Origin: an uncultured Eubacteriales bacterium
Lineage (GTDB): Bacteria; Bacillota; Clostridia; Lachnospirales; Lachnospiraceae
DNA: 10,288 nt
Assembly: GCA_900548855.1 (NCBI GenBank)
Contig: URMF01000075.1
Location: 1 to 10,288, forward strand
Direction: 5' to 3'
In this document: positions 1-7,216 of the stretch, piece after piece
Numbering within the stretch: the stretch's first letter is position 1
How the letters are laid out: every line of letters starts with the position of its first letter
Translations under genes and position numbers: made by a program
Notes under the pieces: generated by a model
Seen by the model: the letters and a program-made list of their open reading frames with translations, nothing else
What the model was told of the DNA's origin: nothing
The model's database searches: none

Positions 1-1836
1 GAGCGTCTCTTAAACGATCTGGACAAGCTGGACTGGCCGGAGAAGGTTAAGAAAATGCAGGCTGACTGGATTGGCAAGTCCTATGGTGCAGAGGTGGACT
101 TTAAGGTAGACGGTATGGATGAGAGCATTACAGTATACACAACCCGTCCGGATACTTTATGGGGAGCAACCTTTATGGTATTGGCGCCGGAGCATGCATT
201 AGCTTCTAAGCTTGCAACAGACGAGACAAGAAATGCAGTGGAGAAGTATATTTATGATGCGTCCATGAAGTCAAATGTCGACCGTATGCAGGACAAAGAA
301 AAGACCGGTGTATTTACCGGTTCCTATGCAGTTAATCCGTTAAATGGCAAAAAGACGCCAATTTGGTTGTCTGATTATGTACTGGCTGATTACGGTACAG
401 GAGCGATTATGTGTGTGCCTGCCCATGATGACCGTGACTTTGCATTTGCAAAAAAGTTCGACCTTCCGATCATTCAGGTTATCGCCAAGGACGGAAAAGA
501 GATTGAAAATATGACAGAGGCTTATACAGAGGCAAACGGAACCATGATTAATTCTGGTGACTGGGATGGAATGGAATCTGCCGTATTGAAGAAAGAAGCC
601 CCGGAAATGATTGAAAAGATGGGGTATGGAAAGAAGACCACCAATTATAAGCTGCGGGACTGGGTATTTTCCCGCCAGCGTTACTGGGGTGAGCCGATTC
701 CGATTATTCATTGCCCAGACTGTGGTGCGGTACCGGTTCCGGAGGAGGAGCTTCCGGTATTGCTTCCGGATGTTGAAAAATATGAACCTACCGGAACAGG
801 TGAGTCACCGCTTGCAGCGATTGATTCCTGGGTAAATACCACTTGCCCTTGCTGTGGGAAGCCTGCTAAGCGTGAGACCAATACAATGCCGCAATGGGCT
901 GGTTCTTCCTGGTATTTCCTGCGTTATGTGGATAATAAGAATGACAGGGAACTGGTAAATAAAGAAAAGGCAGACAAGTATTTACCGGTTGATATGTATA
1001 TCGGTGGCGTAGAACATGCAGTGCTTCATTTATTGTATGCACGTTTCTATACCAAATTCCTGCATGATATCGGTGTAGTGGATTTTGATGAACCGTTTAA
1101 GAAGCTGTTTAACCAGGGTATGGTCTGCGGCCGTGACCGTGAGACCGGTGCAGCCACCAAGATGAGTAAATCTTTAGGCAACATTGTATCGCCGGATGAC
1201 ATGGTAAATGACTACGGTTGTGATGCTCTTCGCATGTATGAGTTATTTATCGGACCACCGGAGCTGGATTCCATCTGGGATGACAGAGGAATAGACGGAG
1301 TATACCGCTTCTTATCCCGTTTCTATAATATGGCGGTTAAGAATATTGAGAATCCTGGAAAGGAGACGCCGGAGCTTATTAAGTTGCGTCATAAGATGGT
1401 ATATGACATTACGACCCGTTTGGAGAGCTTTTCACTGAATACTGTTATTTCCGGCTTTATGGAGTATAATAATAAATTCGTTGAATTAACCAAGAAGGGT
1501 GGCGTTGATACCGAGACCCTTAAGACGGTGGTACGTCTGATTGCTCCATTTGCACCGCATATTGGTGAAGAATTATGGGAAGCATTAGGGGGAACGGATA
1601 CCGTTTTCGCTTCCGGCTGGCCAACCTATGAAGAGGAAGCCATGAAGGATAACGAGATTACAATTCCGGTTCAGATTAACGGGAAAACAAAGGCTACCAT
1701 TAATATCGGGGTAGACGAGGCAAAAGATGCCGTTCTTGCAAAGGGCAAAGAAGCGGTTGCGGATAAATTATCGGGTCTGACTGTGATAAAAGAAATCTAT
1801 GTGCCTGGAAAGATTGTAAATATTGTTGCAAAGTAG
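1..1836 (+). CDS. leuS: Leucyl-tRNA synthetase, 5'-truncated by the window edge
   Basis: Class I aminoacyl-tRNA synthetase that charges tRNA-Leu with leucine in the cytoplasm. The reading frame is open from base 1, so about 611 C-terminal residues are present; bacterial LeuRS is usually 800-860 residues, and the N-terminal HIGH motif lies outside the window. Visible landmarks: the CP1 editing-domain threonine-rich motif TTRPDT (139-156); the editing-pocket segment with AHDDRD (421-438), whose aspartate anchors the amino acid amino group; a zinc-ribbon-like pair of cysteine motifs, CPDC (712-723) and CPCC (844-855); the KMSKS ATP-binding loop (1159-1173); and the anticodon-binding helical bundle with APFAPHIGEELW (1543-1581). 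The C-terminal tRNA-contacting domain is complete to the TAG stop. Nothing looks broken. The first ATG at 55 is internal, not the real start. Identification is very secure. Confidence 0.98.
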   Translation, partial: ERLLNDLDKLDWPEKVKKMQADWIGKSYGAEVDFKVDGMDESITVYTTRPDTLWGATFMVLAPEHALASKLATDETRNAVEKYIYDASMKSNVDRMQDKEKTGVFTGSYAVNPLNGKKTPIWLSDYVLADYGTGAIMCVPAHDDRDFAFAKKFDLPIIQVIAKDGKEIENMTEAYTEANGTMINSGDWDGMESAVLKKEAPEMIEKMGYGKKTTNYKLRDWVFSRQRYWGEPIPIIHCPDCGAVPVPEEELPVLLPDVEKYEPTGTGESPLAAIDSWVNTTCPCCGKPAKRETNTMPQWAGSSWYFLRYVDNKNDRELVNKEKADKYLPVDMYIGGVEHAVLHLLYARFYTKFLHDIGVVDFDEPFKKLFNQGMVCGRDRETGAATKMSKSLGNIVSPDDMVNDYGCDALRMYELFIGPPELDSIWDDRGIDGVYRFLSRFYNMAVKNIENPGKETPELIKLRHKMVYDITTRLESFSLNTVISGFMEYNNKFVELTKKGGVDTETLKTVVRLIAPFAPHIGEELWEALGGTDTVFASGWPTYEEEAMKDNEITIPVQINGKTKATINIGVDEAKDAVLAKGKEAVADKLSGLTVIKEIYVPGKIVNIVAK

Positions 1837-1848
1837 TGTAAAGCTAAG

Positions 1849-1901
1849 GGGCTGTTAGTTTCCGGGAAAATCATTCTTGTGATTGAAATGGATGACAGCC
1901 C
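1849..1901 (+). terminator. Possible weak hairpin after leuS
   Basis: A 7-base arm GGGCTGT (1849-1855) is matched by ACAGCCC (1895-1901), enclosing a smaller 5-bp hairpin (AATCA 1869-1873 with TGATT 1880-1884). It lies 12 bases after the leuS stop and before the next gene. The bases that follow (CTGTCTTGCT) are only moderately T-rich, so this is at best a leaky terminator; it may instead be an RNA processing structure or chance. Confidence 0.25.
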
Positions 1902-1930
1902 TGTCTTGCTAGGAGAGGAGTGGAGGAAAT

Positions 1931-2461
1931 ATGGTATTATTGCGAAAAATTATCTGGAGTATGATGCCGTTTTTGGGAATTGTTCTTTTATTTGGCAACT
2001 GCCGGACGGCAGAAGCGAAAAAATACTATTCTTTAAAAAATATAGGATTGTCCGGGTGCACAACCGATAATGTAGACTATGGTATTCTGTCAATCCGGGG
2101 GAATACGGTAAAATACATTAAGTATAAGATTGCATCGAACGGCTATGAATGGGAAAAGGCGGGCAAGGTACAGACGGCGAAGCTGACATCTTCCACGAAG
2201 TGTTATGTCGGTGATTCTAAAAAGGTATCCTCTTCCTTAAAAAAACCTGCAAATAGCAAAAAGAGCAAGACCAGTAATAAGAAGAAAATACAGAAAACCA
2301 GCAGTAAGAGGACGCATATTACCCAGAAAAGCATTAATACGGAGAAGTGGATATACAGGGTTCAAAAAGGAAATTTGAAACGGTATATATCGGGAAGAAA
2401 TAATGAGATTCGGGTCGTCCGGGGTAAGATTACTAAGATTGCAGTAAGGCTTTCTTATTAA
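1931..2461 (+). CDS. Small secreted lysine-rich protein, function unknown
   Basis: 176 residues; I do not recognise a family. The N-terminus has a signal-peptide layout: positive RK at residues 5-6, a hydrophobic core at about 7-22, and a signal peptidase I-like AEA site ending at residue 29. A cysteine at 24 is preceded by FGN, which does not fit a lipobox, so a lipoprotein is unlikely. The mature part has a short tyrosine-containing N-terminal segment (about 30-85), a very Lys/Ser/Thr-rich, probably disordered stretch (about 90-130), and a basic C-terminal segment (about 136-176) ending in alternating charged and hydrophobic residues. The protein is strongly cationic overall. The start is supported by GGAGG at 1922-1926, with AGGAGAGGAG just upstream. 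It ends 24 bases before prfC, so the two are probably co-transcribed. A basic tail like this could bind anionic wall polymers or nucleic acid, but that is inference only. Confidence 0.75.
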   Translation: MVLLRKIIWSMMPFLGIVLLFGNCRTAEAKKYYSLKNIGLSGCTTDNVDYGILSIRGNTVKYIKYKIASNGYEWEKAGKVQTAKLTSSTKCYVGDSKKVSSSLKKPANSKKSKTSNKKKIQKTSSKRTHITQKSINTEKWIYRVQKGNLKRYISGRNNEIRVVRGKITKIAVRLSY

Positions 2462-2485
2462 TGAAAAGGCGTTAAGGAGTAAACA

Positions 2486-4078
2486 ATGGCGGATTTAAAA
2501 AAAGAGATTGAAAAGAGAAGAACTTTTGCGATTATTTCCCATCCGGATGCTGGTAAGACCACTTTGACAGAGAAATTTTTGTTGTTTGGCGGGGCAATTA
2601 ATCCTGCCGGTTCGGTAAAGGGAAAGGCAAATTCAAAATATGCAGTATCTGACTGGATGGACATTGAAAAGGAAAGGGGAATTTCCGTTACCTCGTCTGT
2701 ACTGCAGTTTCAGTATGACGGATATTGTATCAATATATTGGATACCCCGGGACATCAGGATTTCTCAGAGGATACTTACCGTACGCTGATGGCGGCAGAT
2801 TCGGCGGTGATGGTTATTGATGCTTCAAAGGGTGTTGAGGCACAGACCATAAAGCTGTTTAAGGTGTGTGTTATGCGGCATATTCCAATTTTTACCTTTA
2901 TCAATAAGATGGACCGGGATGCAAAGGACACCTTTGAGCTGTTGGATGATATTGAATCCGTGCTTGGAATCCAGACCTGTCCGGTTAATTGGCCCATTGG
3001 CTCCGGTAAAGAGTTCAAGGGTGTATATGACAGAGAAACAAGAGTGGTATCAAAGTTTCAGGCGGTATCCACCGGCGGCGCCAAAAAGGCACAGGAGACT
3101 GATTATTCCATTGATGATGAGGAATTGCGCCAGGATATCGGTGAAGTCCTTTACAACCAGCTTATGGAAGAGGTGGAATTATTGGATGGAGCCAGTGAGC
3201 CTTTGGATTTGGAAAAGGTGAATAGGGGAGAGCTGTCCCCTGTCTTTTTTGGCTCAGCGCTGAATACCTTTGGTATCGAAACCTTTTTGAATCATTTCCT
3301 TAAGATGACCACATCGCCGCTTCCGAGAATGTCTAATGAGGGACTGATTGACCCGATGAAGGAGGATTTTTCTGCTTTTGTCTTTAAGATTCAGGCTAAT
3401 ATGAACAAGGCGCACAGGGACAGAATTGCATTTATGCGAATTTGTTCCGGAAAATTTGATGCCACAAAGGATGTCTATCATGTGCAGAGCAAGCGGAAAA
3501 TGAAGCTTTCCCAGCCACAGCAGCTGATGGCACAGGATCGTAAGATTGTGGAGGAAGCATATGCCGGGGACGTAATCGGAGTATTTGACCCGGGTATCTT
3601 TTCAATTGGAGATACATTATGTAAACCTGGGAAAAAGTTTGAATATGAAGGGATTCCAACCTTTGCGCCGGAGCATTTCTGCAGGGTTGTCCAGATGAAT
3701 ACCATGAAAAGAAAGCAGTTTGTTCAGGGTGTCACCCAGATTGCCCAGGAGGGTGCCATTCAGATTTTTCAGGAATATACGGCGGGAATGTCTGAGATTA
3801 TTGTCGGGGTAGTGGGAGTCTTGCAGTTTGAGGTTTTGAAATACCGGCTGGAAAATGAGTATGGGTGTGAGATTAAGTTAGAGCCGCTTCCATATAATTT
3901 TATCAGATGGATTAAAGACCCATCCACGGACGTGAATGCATTAAAGCGTGTGAGCGAGGTGAAGAAGGTGAAGGACATGAAGGGAAATCCGCTTCTGCTC
4001 TTTACAAATCAGTGGACAATCAACACCGTATTAGAGCACAATGAGGGGCTGGAGCTTCTTGAATTTAGAAAAAATTAA
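2486..4078 (+). CDS. prfC: Peptide chain release factor 3 (RF3)
   Basis: Translational GTPase that recycles RF1/RF2 from the ribosome after peptide release. It is 530 residues long, essentially the same as E. coli RF3 (529). GTPase motifs are intact: the P-loop SHPDAGKTT (residues 18-26), the switch I region with ERGISVTSSV, DTPGHQDF (from residue 86) with the catalytic-type histidine at 90, and NKMD (140-143) for guanine recognition. Domain II and the RF3 C-terminal domain follow without interruption to TAA. ERGISV and the RF3-specific C-terminal region distinguish it from EF-G and from ribosome-protection proteins. The start is fixed by AAGGAG (2474-2479) at good spacing. It follows the small secreted-protein gene by 24 bases and ends before the convergent terminator at 4121-4167. 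Identification is very secure. Confidence 0.97.
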   Translation: MADLKKEIEKRRTFAIISHPDAGKTTLTEKFLLFGGAINPAGSVKGKANSKYAVSDWMDIEKERGISVTSSVLQFQYDGYCINILDTPGHQDFSEDTYRTLMAADSAVMVIDASKGVEAQTIKLFKVCVMRHIPIFTFINKMDRDAKDTFELLDDIESVLGIQTCPVNWPIGSGKEFKGVYDRETRVVSKFQAVSTGGAKKAQETDYSIDDEELRQDIGEVLYNQLMEEVELLDGASEPLDLEKVNRGELSPVFFGSALNTFGIETFLNHFLKMTTSPLPRMSNEGLIDPMKEDFSAFVFKIQANMNKAHRDRIAFMRICSGKFDATKDVYHVQSKRKMKLSQPQQLMAQDRKIVEEAYAGDVIGVFDPGIFSIGDTLCKPGKKFEYEGIPTFAPEHFCRVVQMNTMKRKQFVQGVTQIAQEGAIQIFQEYTAGMSEIIVGVVGVLQFEVLKYRLENEYGCEIKLEPLPYNFIRWIKDPSTDVNALKRVSEVKKVKDMKGNPLLLFTNQWTINTVLEHNEGLELLEFRKN

Positions 4079-4120
4079 GTGGAGATATTTACAAAAACCC
4101 ATCCAGGGTGTATGTGTAAT

Positions 4121-4167
4121 AAAAAGCTCTGAATATCCGGTAAGAAATCCGGTATTCAGAGCTTTTT
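4121..4167. terminator. Bidirectional intrinsic terminator between convergent genes
   Basis: A long hairpin: the left arm at 4121-4140 pairs with 4149-4167 (about 19 bp, with one bulged T in the left arm) around an 8-base loop. The left arm starts with five A and the right arm ends with five T, so it reads as a Rho-independent terminator on both strands. It sits 42 bases after the prfC stop and beyond the end of the minus-strand pair, and serves both transcription units. Confidence 0.85.
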
Positions 4168-4186
4168 GAGTTGCCAAGCATATGAG

Positions 4187-4209
4187 AAAATGGTCCAGTG
4201 GACCATTTT
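4187..4209. terminator. Second perfect inverted repeat, probable terminator of the minus-strand pair
   Basis: AAAATGGTCC (4187-4196) and GGACCATTTT (4200-4209) form a perfect 10-bp stem with a 3-base loop. It lies 6 bases beyond the stop codon of the downstream minus-strand gene, with a short T-run in the minus-strand RNA and five T on the plus side. It is probably the first of two tandem terminators for the minus-strand genes. Being a perfect palindrome, it could also be a protein site, but its position favours termination. Confidence 0.6.
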
Positions 4210-4215
4210 TGAGTA

Positions 4216-4485
4216 TTAACGGTTGAATAATCCCATCAGCATATCCACCTTCTGCTGTTCAGCAGGGGACATGTTTGCCTTCATGATATTGATTAACAGC
4301 GTTGTTTCTTCTTTGGTGAAGCTTAAGTTCCGCTTTGACAGCTCCTTGTCAATGGATAAAAGCTTAGGAAGCATAACCTCTGGAGAGGTGTGGGTGTTGT
4401 TCTGCATAACCTCACGGATAATCTGTTGCTTTACCGGGTGTAGGTTGTTAAATTCGGGAGTGGAAGTGAATGCTTCATAATTCAT
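4216..4485 (-). CDS. Small hypothetical protein, second gene of a minus-strand pair
   Basis: 89 residues; no family recognised. It is predicted to be mostly alpha-helical and soluble, with no signal peptide or membrane segment. It carries SPEVMLPKLLS (residues 34-44) and, near the C-terminus, MSPAEQQKVDMLMGLF (72-87). This S-P-E/A-x-ML-type motif also recurs in the upstream partner gene. Coding is supported by an ATGA overlap with the upstream stop codon and by a GGAGG Shine-Dalgarno (plus-strand CCTCC, 4493-4497) 7 bases before the ATG. The plus-strand open frame over the same bases has no such signals. Its coupling suggests that the two products are made in fixed ratio and may interact. Function unknown. 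Confidence 0.75.
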   Translation of the reverse strand: MNYEAFTSTPEFNNLHPVKQQIIREVMQNNTHTSPEVMLPKLLSIDKELSKRNLSFTKEETTLLINIMKANMSPAEQQKVDMLMGLFNR

Positions 4486-5066
4486 GGAAATACCTCCTGG
4501 TCTGATTCATTATTGGATAAATCATTTGTAAAGCGTTCCGCCTGTGCCATATCGTATTCGGAAAGAATGTTCTGGATTGCAGTGTCAAAGGAATCGTCGG
4601 AGAAGTTTTCAGTGTGTTCCCTTGTATTTGGCCTGTCATCTGTATCGGAAGCATGAAAGGGCGGTGGCGGACCATCCGTGCCGGTCTTGTTAAACTGGTT
4701 GAACATACTTACGATATTGGAAATATCCATGCCATTTTGTCCGGTTAAACCGGATAACATCTCCGGGGAAAAGGAGCCGTTTGTGTTTTCGGAAAGAGAC
4801 ATGAGCATTTTCAACATTTCAGGGGACATTCCGGTCAGGGCACAGAGCATATCGGTAGGACTGGAAGAGGCAAAGTGCAGTCCCAGACGGGATAAGTTAT
4901 CCACAGAACGGAATGCATTTATAATCATCCGGATTTCAGTAAATTTAATAAAAAGAGCCAGAGGAAGCTTAAGAGGATACTCAACAAAGGGAATCAGGGA
5001 TTCCAGCATGGAAAGGCTTTCGCAGTTTGTGATACACTCGAGAGGATGGCGGTTTTTTGATTCCAT
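4482..5066 (-). CDS. Hypothetical protein with SPxxML-type repeats, first gene of a minus-strand pair
   Basis: 194 residues; no family recognised. The N-terminal part (about 18-55) is helix-prone with moderately hydrophobic stretches (residues 24-42 are rich in L, I, F and P) but too broken and charged to be a confident membrane segment. The middle contains three related segments: SPTDMLCALTG (69-79), SPEMLKMLMSL (81-91) and SPEMLSGLTG (100-109). A proline run (133-136) begins an acidic, low-complexity linker, and a short helical C-terminus follows. No signal peptide. The start at 5066 has GAGG upstream at suitable spacing. The stop overlaps the next gene's ATG as ATGA, and the last codons double as that gene's ribosome binding site. 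This architecture could suit a scaffold or small regulatory protein, but I cannot assign a function. Confidence 0.75.
   Translation of the reverse strand: MESKNRHPLECITNCESLSMLESLIPFVEYPLKLPLALFIKFTEIRMIINAFRSVDNLSRLGLHFASSSPTDMLCALTGMSPEMLKMLMSLSENTNGSFSPEMLSGLTGQNGMDISNIVSMFNQFNKTGTDGPPPPFHASDTDDRPNTREHTENFSDDSFDTAIQNILSEYDMAQAERFTNDLSNNESDQEVFP
4493..4497 (-). promoter_or_regulatory. Ribosome binding site inside the upstream gene
   Basis: GGAGG on the minus strand, 7 bases before the ATG at 4485. It lies within the last codons of the upstream gene, whose TGA overlaps the ATG. This marks translational coupling and decides both strand and start for the small downstream gene. Confidence 0.8.
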
Positions 5067-5092
5067 TTGGTTGCCTCAGGTCTTTTCTATTA

Positions 5093-5121
5093 AGTATATG
5101 CACAAAGTTGACGGTTATGAA
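5093..5121 (-). promoter_or_regulatory. Candidate promoter for the minus-strand pair
   Basis: On the minus strand, TTCATA (5121-5116) and TATACT (5098-5093) are separated by 17 bases, matching 4/6 and 5/6 of the sigma-A consensus. It would start transcription near 5086, giving a leader of about 20 bases before the ATG at 5066. Its spacer contains the -35 box of the divergent glgB promoter, so the two would compete. Support is moderate because the -35 is weak. Confidence 0.4.
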
Positions 5122-5137
5122 AAAAAAGTGGTATACT
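5108..5137 (+). promoter_or_regulatory. Sigma-A-type promoter for glgB
   Basis: TTGACG (5108-5113) and TATACT (5132-5137) are separated by 18 bases, each one mismatch from consensus. An A-run occupies part of the spacer. The predicted start near 5144 gives a leader of about 50 bases before the glgB ATG. I see no convincing operator or riboswitch in that leader. Confidence 0.65.
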
Positions 5138-5195
5138 ATACGCCATGAGGAAGCCTGATTGATGAATATAGGCAGTTATACAGCAGGGTGATGAT

Positions 5196-6977
5196 ATGAA
5201 CTTAGAACAATTTTACGGTGGAAATGAATGGTATGCTTATCAGTATTTTGGCGCACATGTGGAGGAGCAGGGAGTGACCTTCCGGGTATATGCGCCCAAA
5301 GCTGAAAGAGTTACGCTGATTGGAGAATTTAACCTCTGGAAGGACCAGGAAATGGAGGTAAATGGCAGAGGGGGAATATATAGCCTCACCGTGCCGGAGG
5401 CAAAGTCGGGTCAGATGTACAAATACCGGATTTACCACCATGATGGAACCGTGACGGATAAGGCAGACCCTTATGGCTTTTCCATGGAGCTGCGTCCCTG
5501 TTCCGCTTCGATTATTACGGAAGAGGGAAATTATACATTTACAGACAGAGAATGGATGGAGCATAGAGACAAACTATACAACCATCCATTTCATATTTAT
5601 GAAATCCATTTCGGCTCCTGGCGGGCGAAGGGAGACCGCTGGTACCGCTATGAGGAGCTGCCGGAGGTGCTGCTTCCCTATTTAAAGGAAATGGGATATA
5701 CCCATGTGGAGATAATGCCGTTAGCGGAGCATCCGTTAGATGCTTCATGGGGGTATCAGTGCACCGGTTTTTTCGCCCCCACTTCTCGGTACGGAACACC
5801 GGATGGACTGCGTGAGTTTGTAAACCAGTGTCATCAGGCGGGAATCGGAGTGATTCTTGATTTTGTCATGGTTCACTTTGCAGTGGATGATTATGGATTG
5901 TCCCTGTTTGATGGATATCCGCTATATGAGCTGCCCTTTGATGATGTGGAGCGGAGCGAATGGGGCTCCTATAACTTTGCCCATGGAAGAGGGGAGACAG
6001 CCAGTTTTTTGAAATCCTGTGCCAACTACTGGTTGACGGAATTTCATTTTGACGGACTGCGGATGGATGCCATATCCAACATTATTTACTGGAGAGGGCA
6101 GGAAAATTGCGGCGTCAACCAGCAGGCGGTCTTCTTTATACAAGCCCTGAATGATGGTTTACATAATATTCATCCCAATGTGATTCTCATAGCGGAGGAC
6201 TCCACCAGTTATCTGAAGGTAACAGCTCCTGTCGCTTATGGGGGACTGGGCTTTGATTATAAATGGGACTTAGGGTTTATGCATGATACCCTGAACTTTT
6301 TTCAGATGAGCCCGGCAGAGCGTAGGAAGCATTATGGAGACATTTTGTTTTCCATGCATTATTTTTACAATGAGCTGTATCTGCTGGCATTTTCCCATGA
6401 TGAGGTGGTACACGGGAAAAAAACGATTCTTGATAAAATGTATGGAGCTTATGAGGATAAATTTTCCCAGTGCCGGGCATTATTTTTGTATATGCTGAGT
6501 CATCCGGGAAAAAAGATGAATTTTATGGGGAATGAAATTGGACAGTTCAGGGAATGGGCGGAATACCGCCCTCAGGATTTTGAGGTTCTTGGTAAATTTC
6601 CTATGCATGTCATGTTCACCCGTTTTTGCCGGGATTTAAACCGTATTTATCTGGCACATCCGGCACTGTATGTTGAAGAGTACAATTCTGCCTGTTTTTC
6701 CTATGTGACGGCGGATAAGGACTGGGATTTAGTATATGCCTATACGAGAAGTGTCGGTGGTGAGCAGATATTGGCGGTGTTTAATTTCAGTGATGTAAGA
6801 TACCGGAATTATTTAATACGGTTACAGGGAAACCATACGCTGAAAGAATTGATTCACAGTGCCAGCCGGATTTATGGAGGAACTGTATTACAGGATAATG
6901 TGGAGCTTTCGGTTAGAAACGGTCAGTGTATGATGGATTTGGAGCCTTATTCCGGAAGACTGTTTCAGGTATGGTAG
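5196..6977 (+). CDS. glgB: 1,4-alpha-glucan (glycogen) branching enzyme, GH13
   Basis: Cytoplasmic enzyme that cleaves an alpha-1,4 glucan chain and re-attaches it by an alpha-1,6 bond, creating glycogen branches. 593 residues, short for GlgB (about 630-730), because it has only one N-terminal beta-sandwich. Order: CBM48-like domain (about 20-110) with KADPYGFSMELRP; GH13 barrel (about 135-500) with the branching-enzyme signature EHPLDASWGYQ (178-188); C-terminal beta domain (about 505-593). Catalytic set intact: region I D222 and H227; region II R289 and nucleophile D291; region III acid/base E334; region IV H401 and D402. Region I reads DFVMVH where many GlgB have a proline before the small residue. 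Start supported by AGGGTGAT just upstream of the ATG. No other glycogen gene adjoins it, so it stands alone with its own promoter. A glucan-modifying relative is possible, but branching enzyme fits best. Confidence 0.93.
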   Translation: MNLEQFYGGNEWYAYQYFGAHVEEQGVTFRVYAPKAERVTLIGEFNLWKDQEMEVNGRGGIYSLTVPEAKSGQMYKYRIYHHDGTVTDKADPYGFSMELRPCSASIITEEGNYTFTDREWMEHRDKLYNHPFHIYEIHFGSWRAKGDRWYRYEELPEVLLPYLKEMGYTHVEIMPLAEHPLDASWGYQCTGFFAPTSRYGTPDGLREFVNQCHQAGIGVILDFVMVHFAVDDYGLSLFDGYPLYELPFDDVERSEWGSYNFAHGRGETASFLKSCANYWLTEFHFDGLRMDAISNIIYWRGQENCGVNQQAVFFIQALNDGLHNIHPNVILIAEDSTSYLKVTAPVAYGGLGFDYKWDLGFMHDTLNFFQMSPAERRKHYGDILFSMHYFYNELYLLAFSHDEVVHGKKTILDKMYGAYEDKFSQCRALFLYMLSHPGKKMNFMGNEIGQFREWAEYRPQDFEVLGKFPMHVMFTRFCRDLNRIYLAHPALYVEEYNSACFSYVTADKDWDLVYAYTRSVGGEQILAVFNFSDVRYRNYLIRLQGNHTLKELIHSASRIYGGTVLQDNVELSVRNGQCMMDLEPYSGRLFQVW

Positions 6978-6979
6978 CC

Positions 6980-7186
6980 GGTAATTGCGAAACTCTGTTT
7001 TTGAAGCCGAACGTTGCTCAAATGTAACAAATATGTTTTCCGGACCGTTTGCACTTAATTGATAATGCAGCAGTGCTAAGCTCGAAAGTACCTCGCTAAT
7101 CACTGGCATTCTCAAATGTCCTGCAAACATAAATTTGTTACATTTGCACAACTATTCTTTTGAAAATCGGGAGTTTCGCAAATGCC
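6980..7186. repeat. ~200-base imperfect foldback palindrome, MITE-like
   Basis: Most of this intergenic stretch is one long inverted repeat. The outer arms TTGCGAAACTC (6985-6995) and GAGTTTCGCAA (7171-7181) are perfect over 11 bases, extending to about 14 of 16 as GGYAWTTGCGAAACTC. Inner arms CAAATGTAACAAAT (7019-7032) and ATTTGTTACATTTG (7133-7146) are perfect over 14. A further segment from 7033 (ATGTTT-C-GGAC type) matches in inverse at about 7114-7130, and CAGTG (7071-7075) pairs with CACTG (7101-7105) at the centre. Weaker similarity links the arms between these blocks. TA dinucleotides lie near both ends (6975-6976 and 7187-7188), the left one inside the glgB stop codon. It has no coding capacity. 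It fits a non-autonomous mobile repeat; a glgB 3' structure or terminator is the alternative. Confidence 0.7.
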
Positions 7187-7216
7187 TAAGTAGATGTAAT
7201 AGGGAAGGGAGATATT

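Noticed and set aside
1879..2070. 63-residue plus-strand open frame overlapping the start of the secreted-protein gene
   Set aside because: It overlaps the better frame, which has a good ribosome binding site and a signal peptide; this one has neither, and the product looks random.
4223..4480. Plus-strand open frame opposite the small minus-strand gene
   Set aside because: No ribosome binding site, while the minus-strand frame has GGAGG and an ATGA overlap with its partner.
4678..5148. 156-residue plus-strand open frame opposite the 194-residue minus-strand gene
   Set aside because: It runs through the promoter region of glgB, has no ribosome binding site and shows no recognisable domain, so it is an antisense shadow.
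7130..7216. A promoter for the PAP2 gene in or after the foldback repeat
   Set aside because: I tested several TTG-starting -35 candidates (for example 7135-7140 and 7144-7149), and none has a reasonable -10 box at proper spacing.
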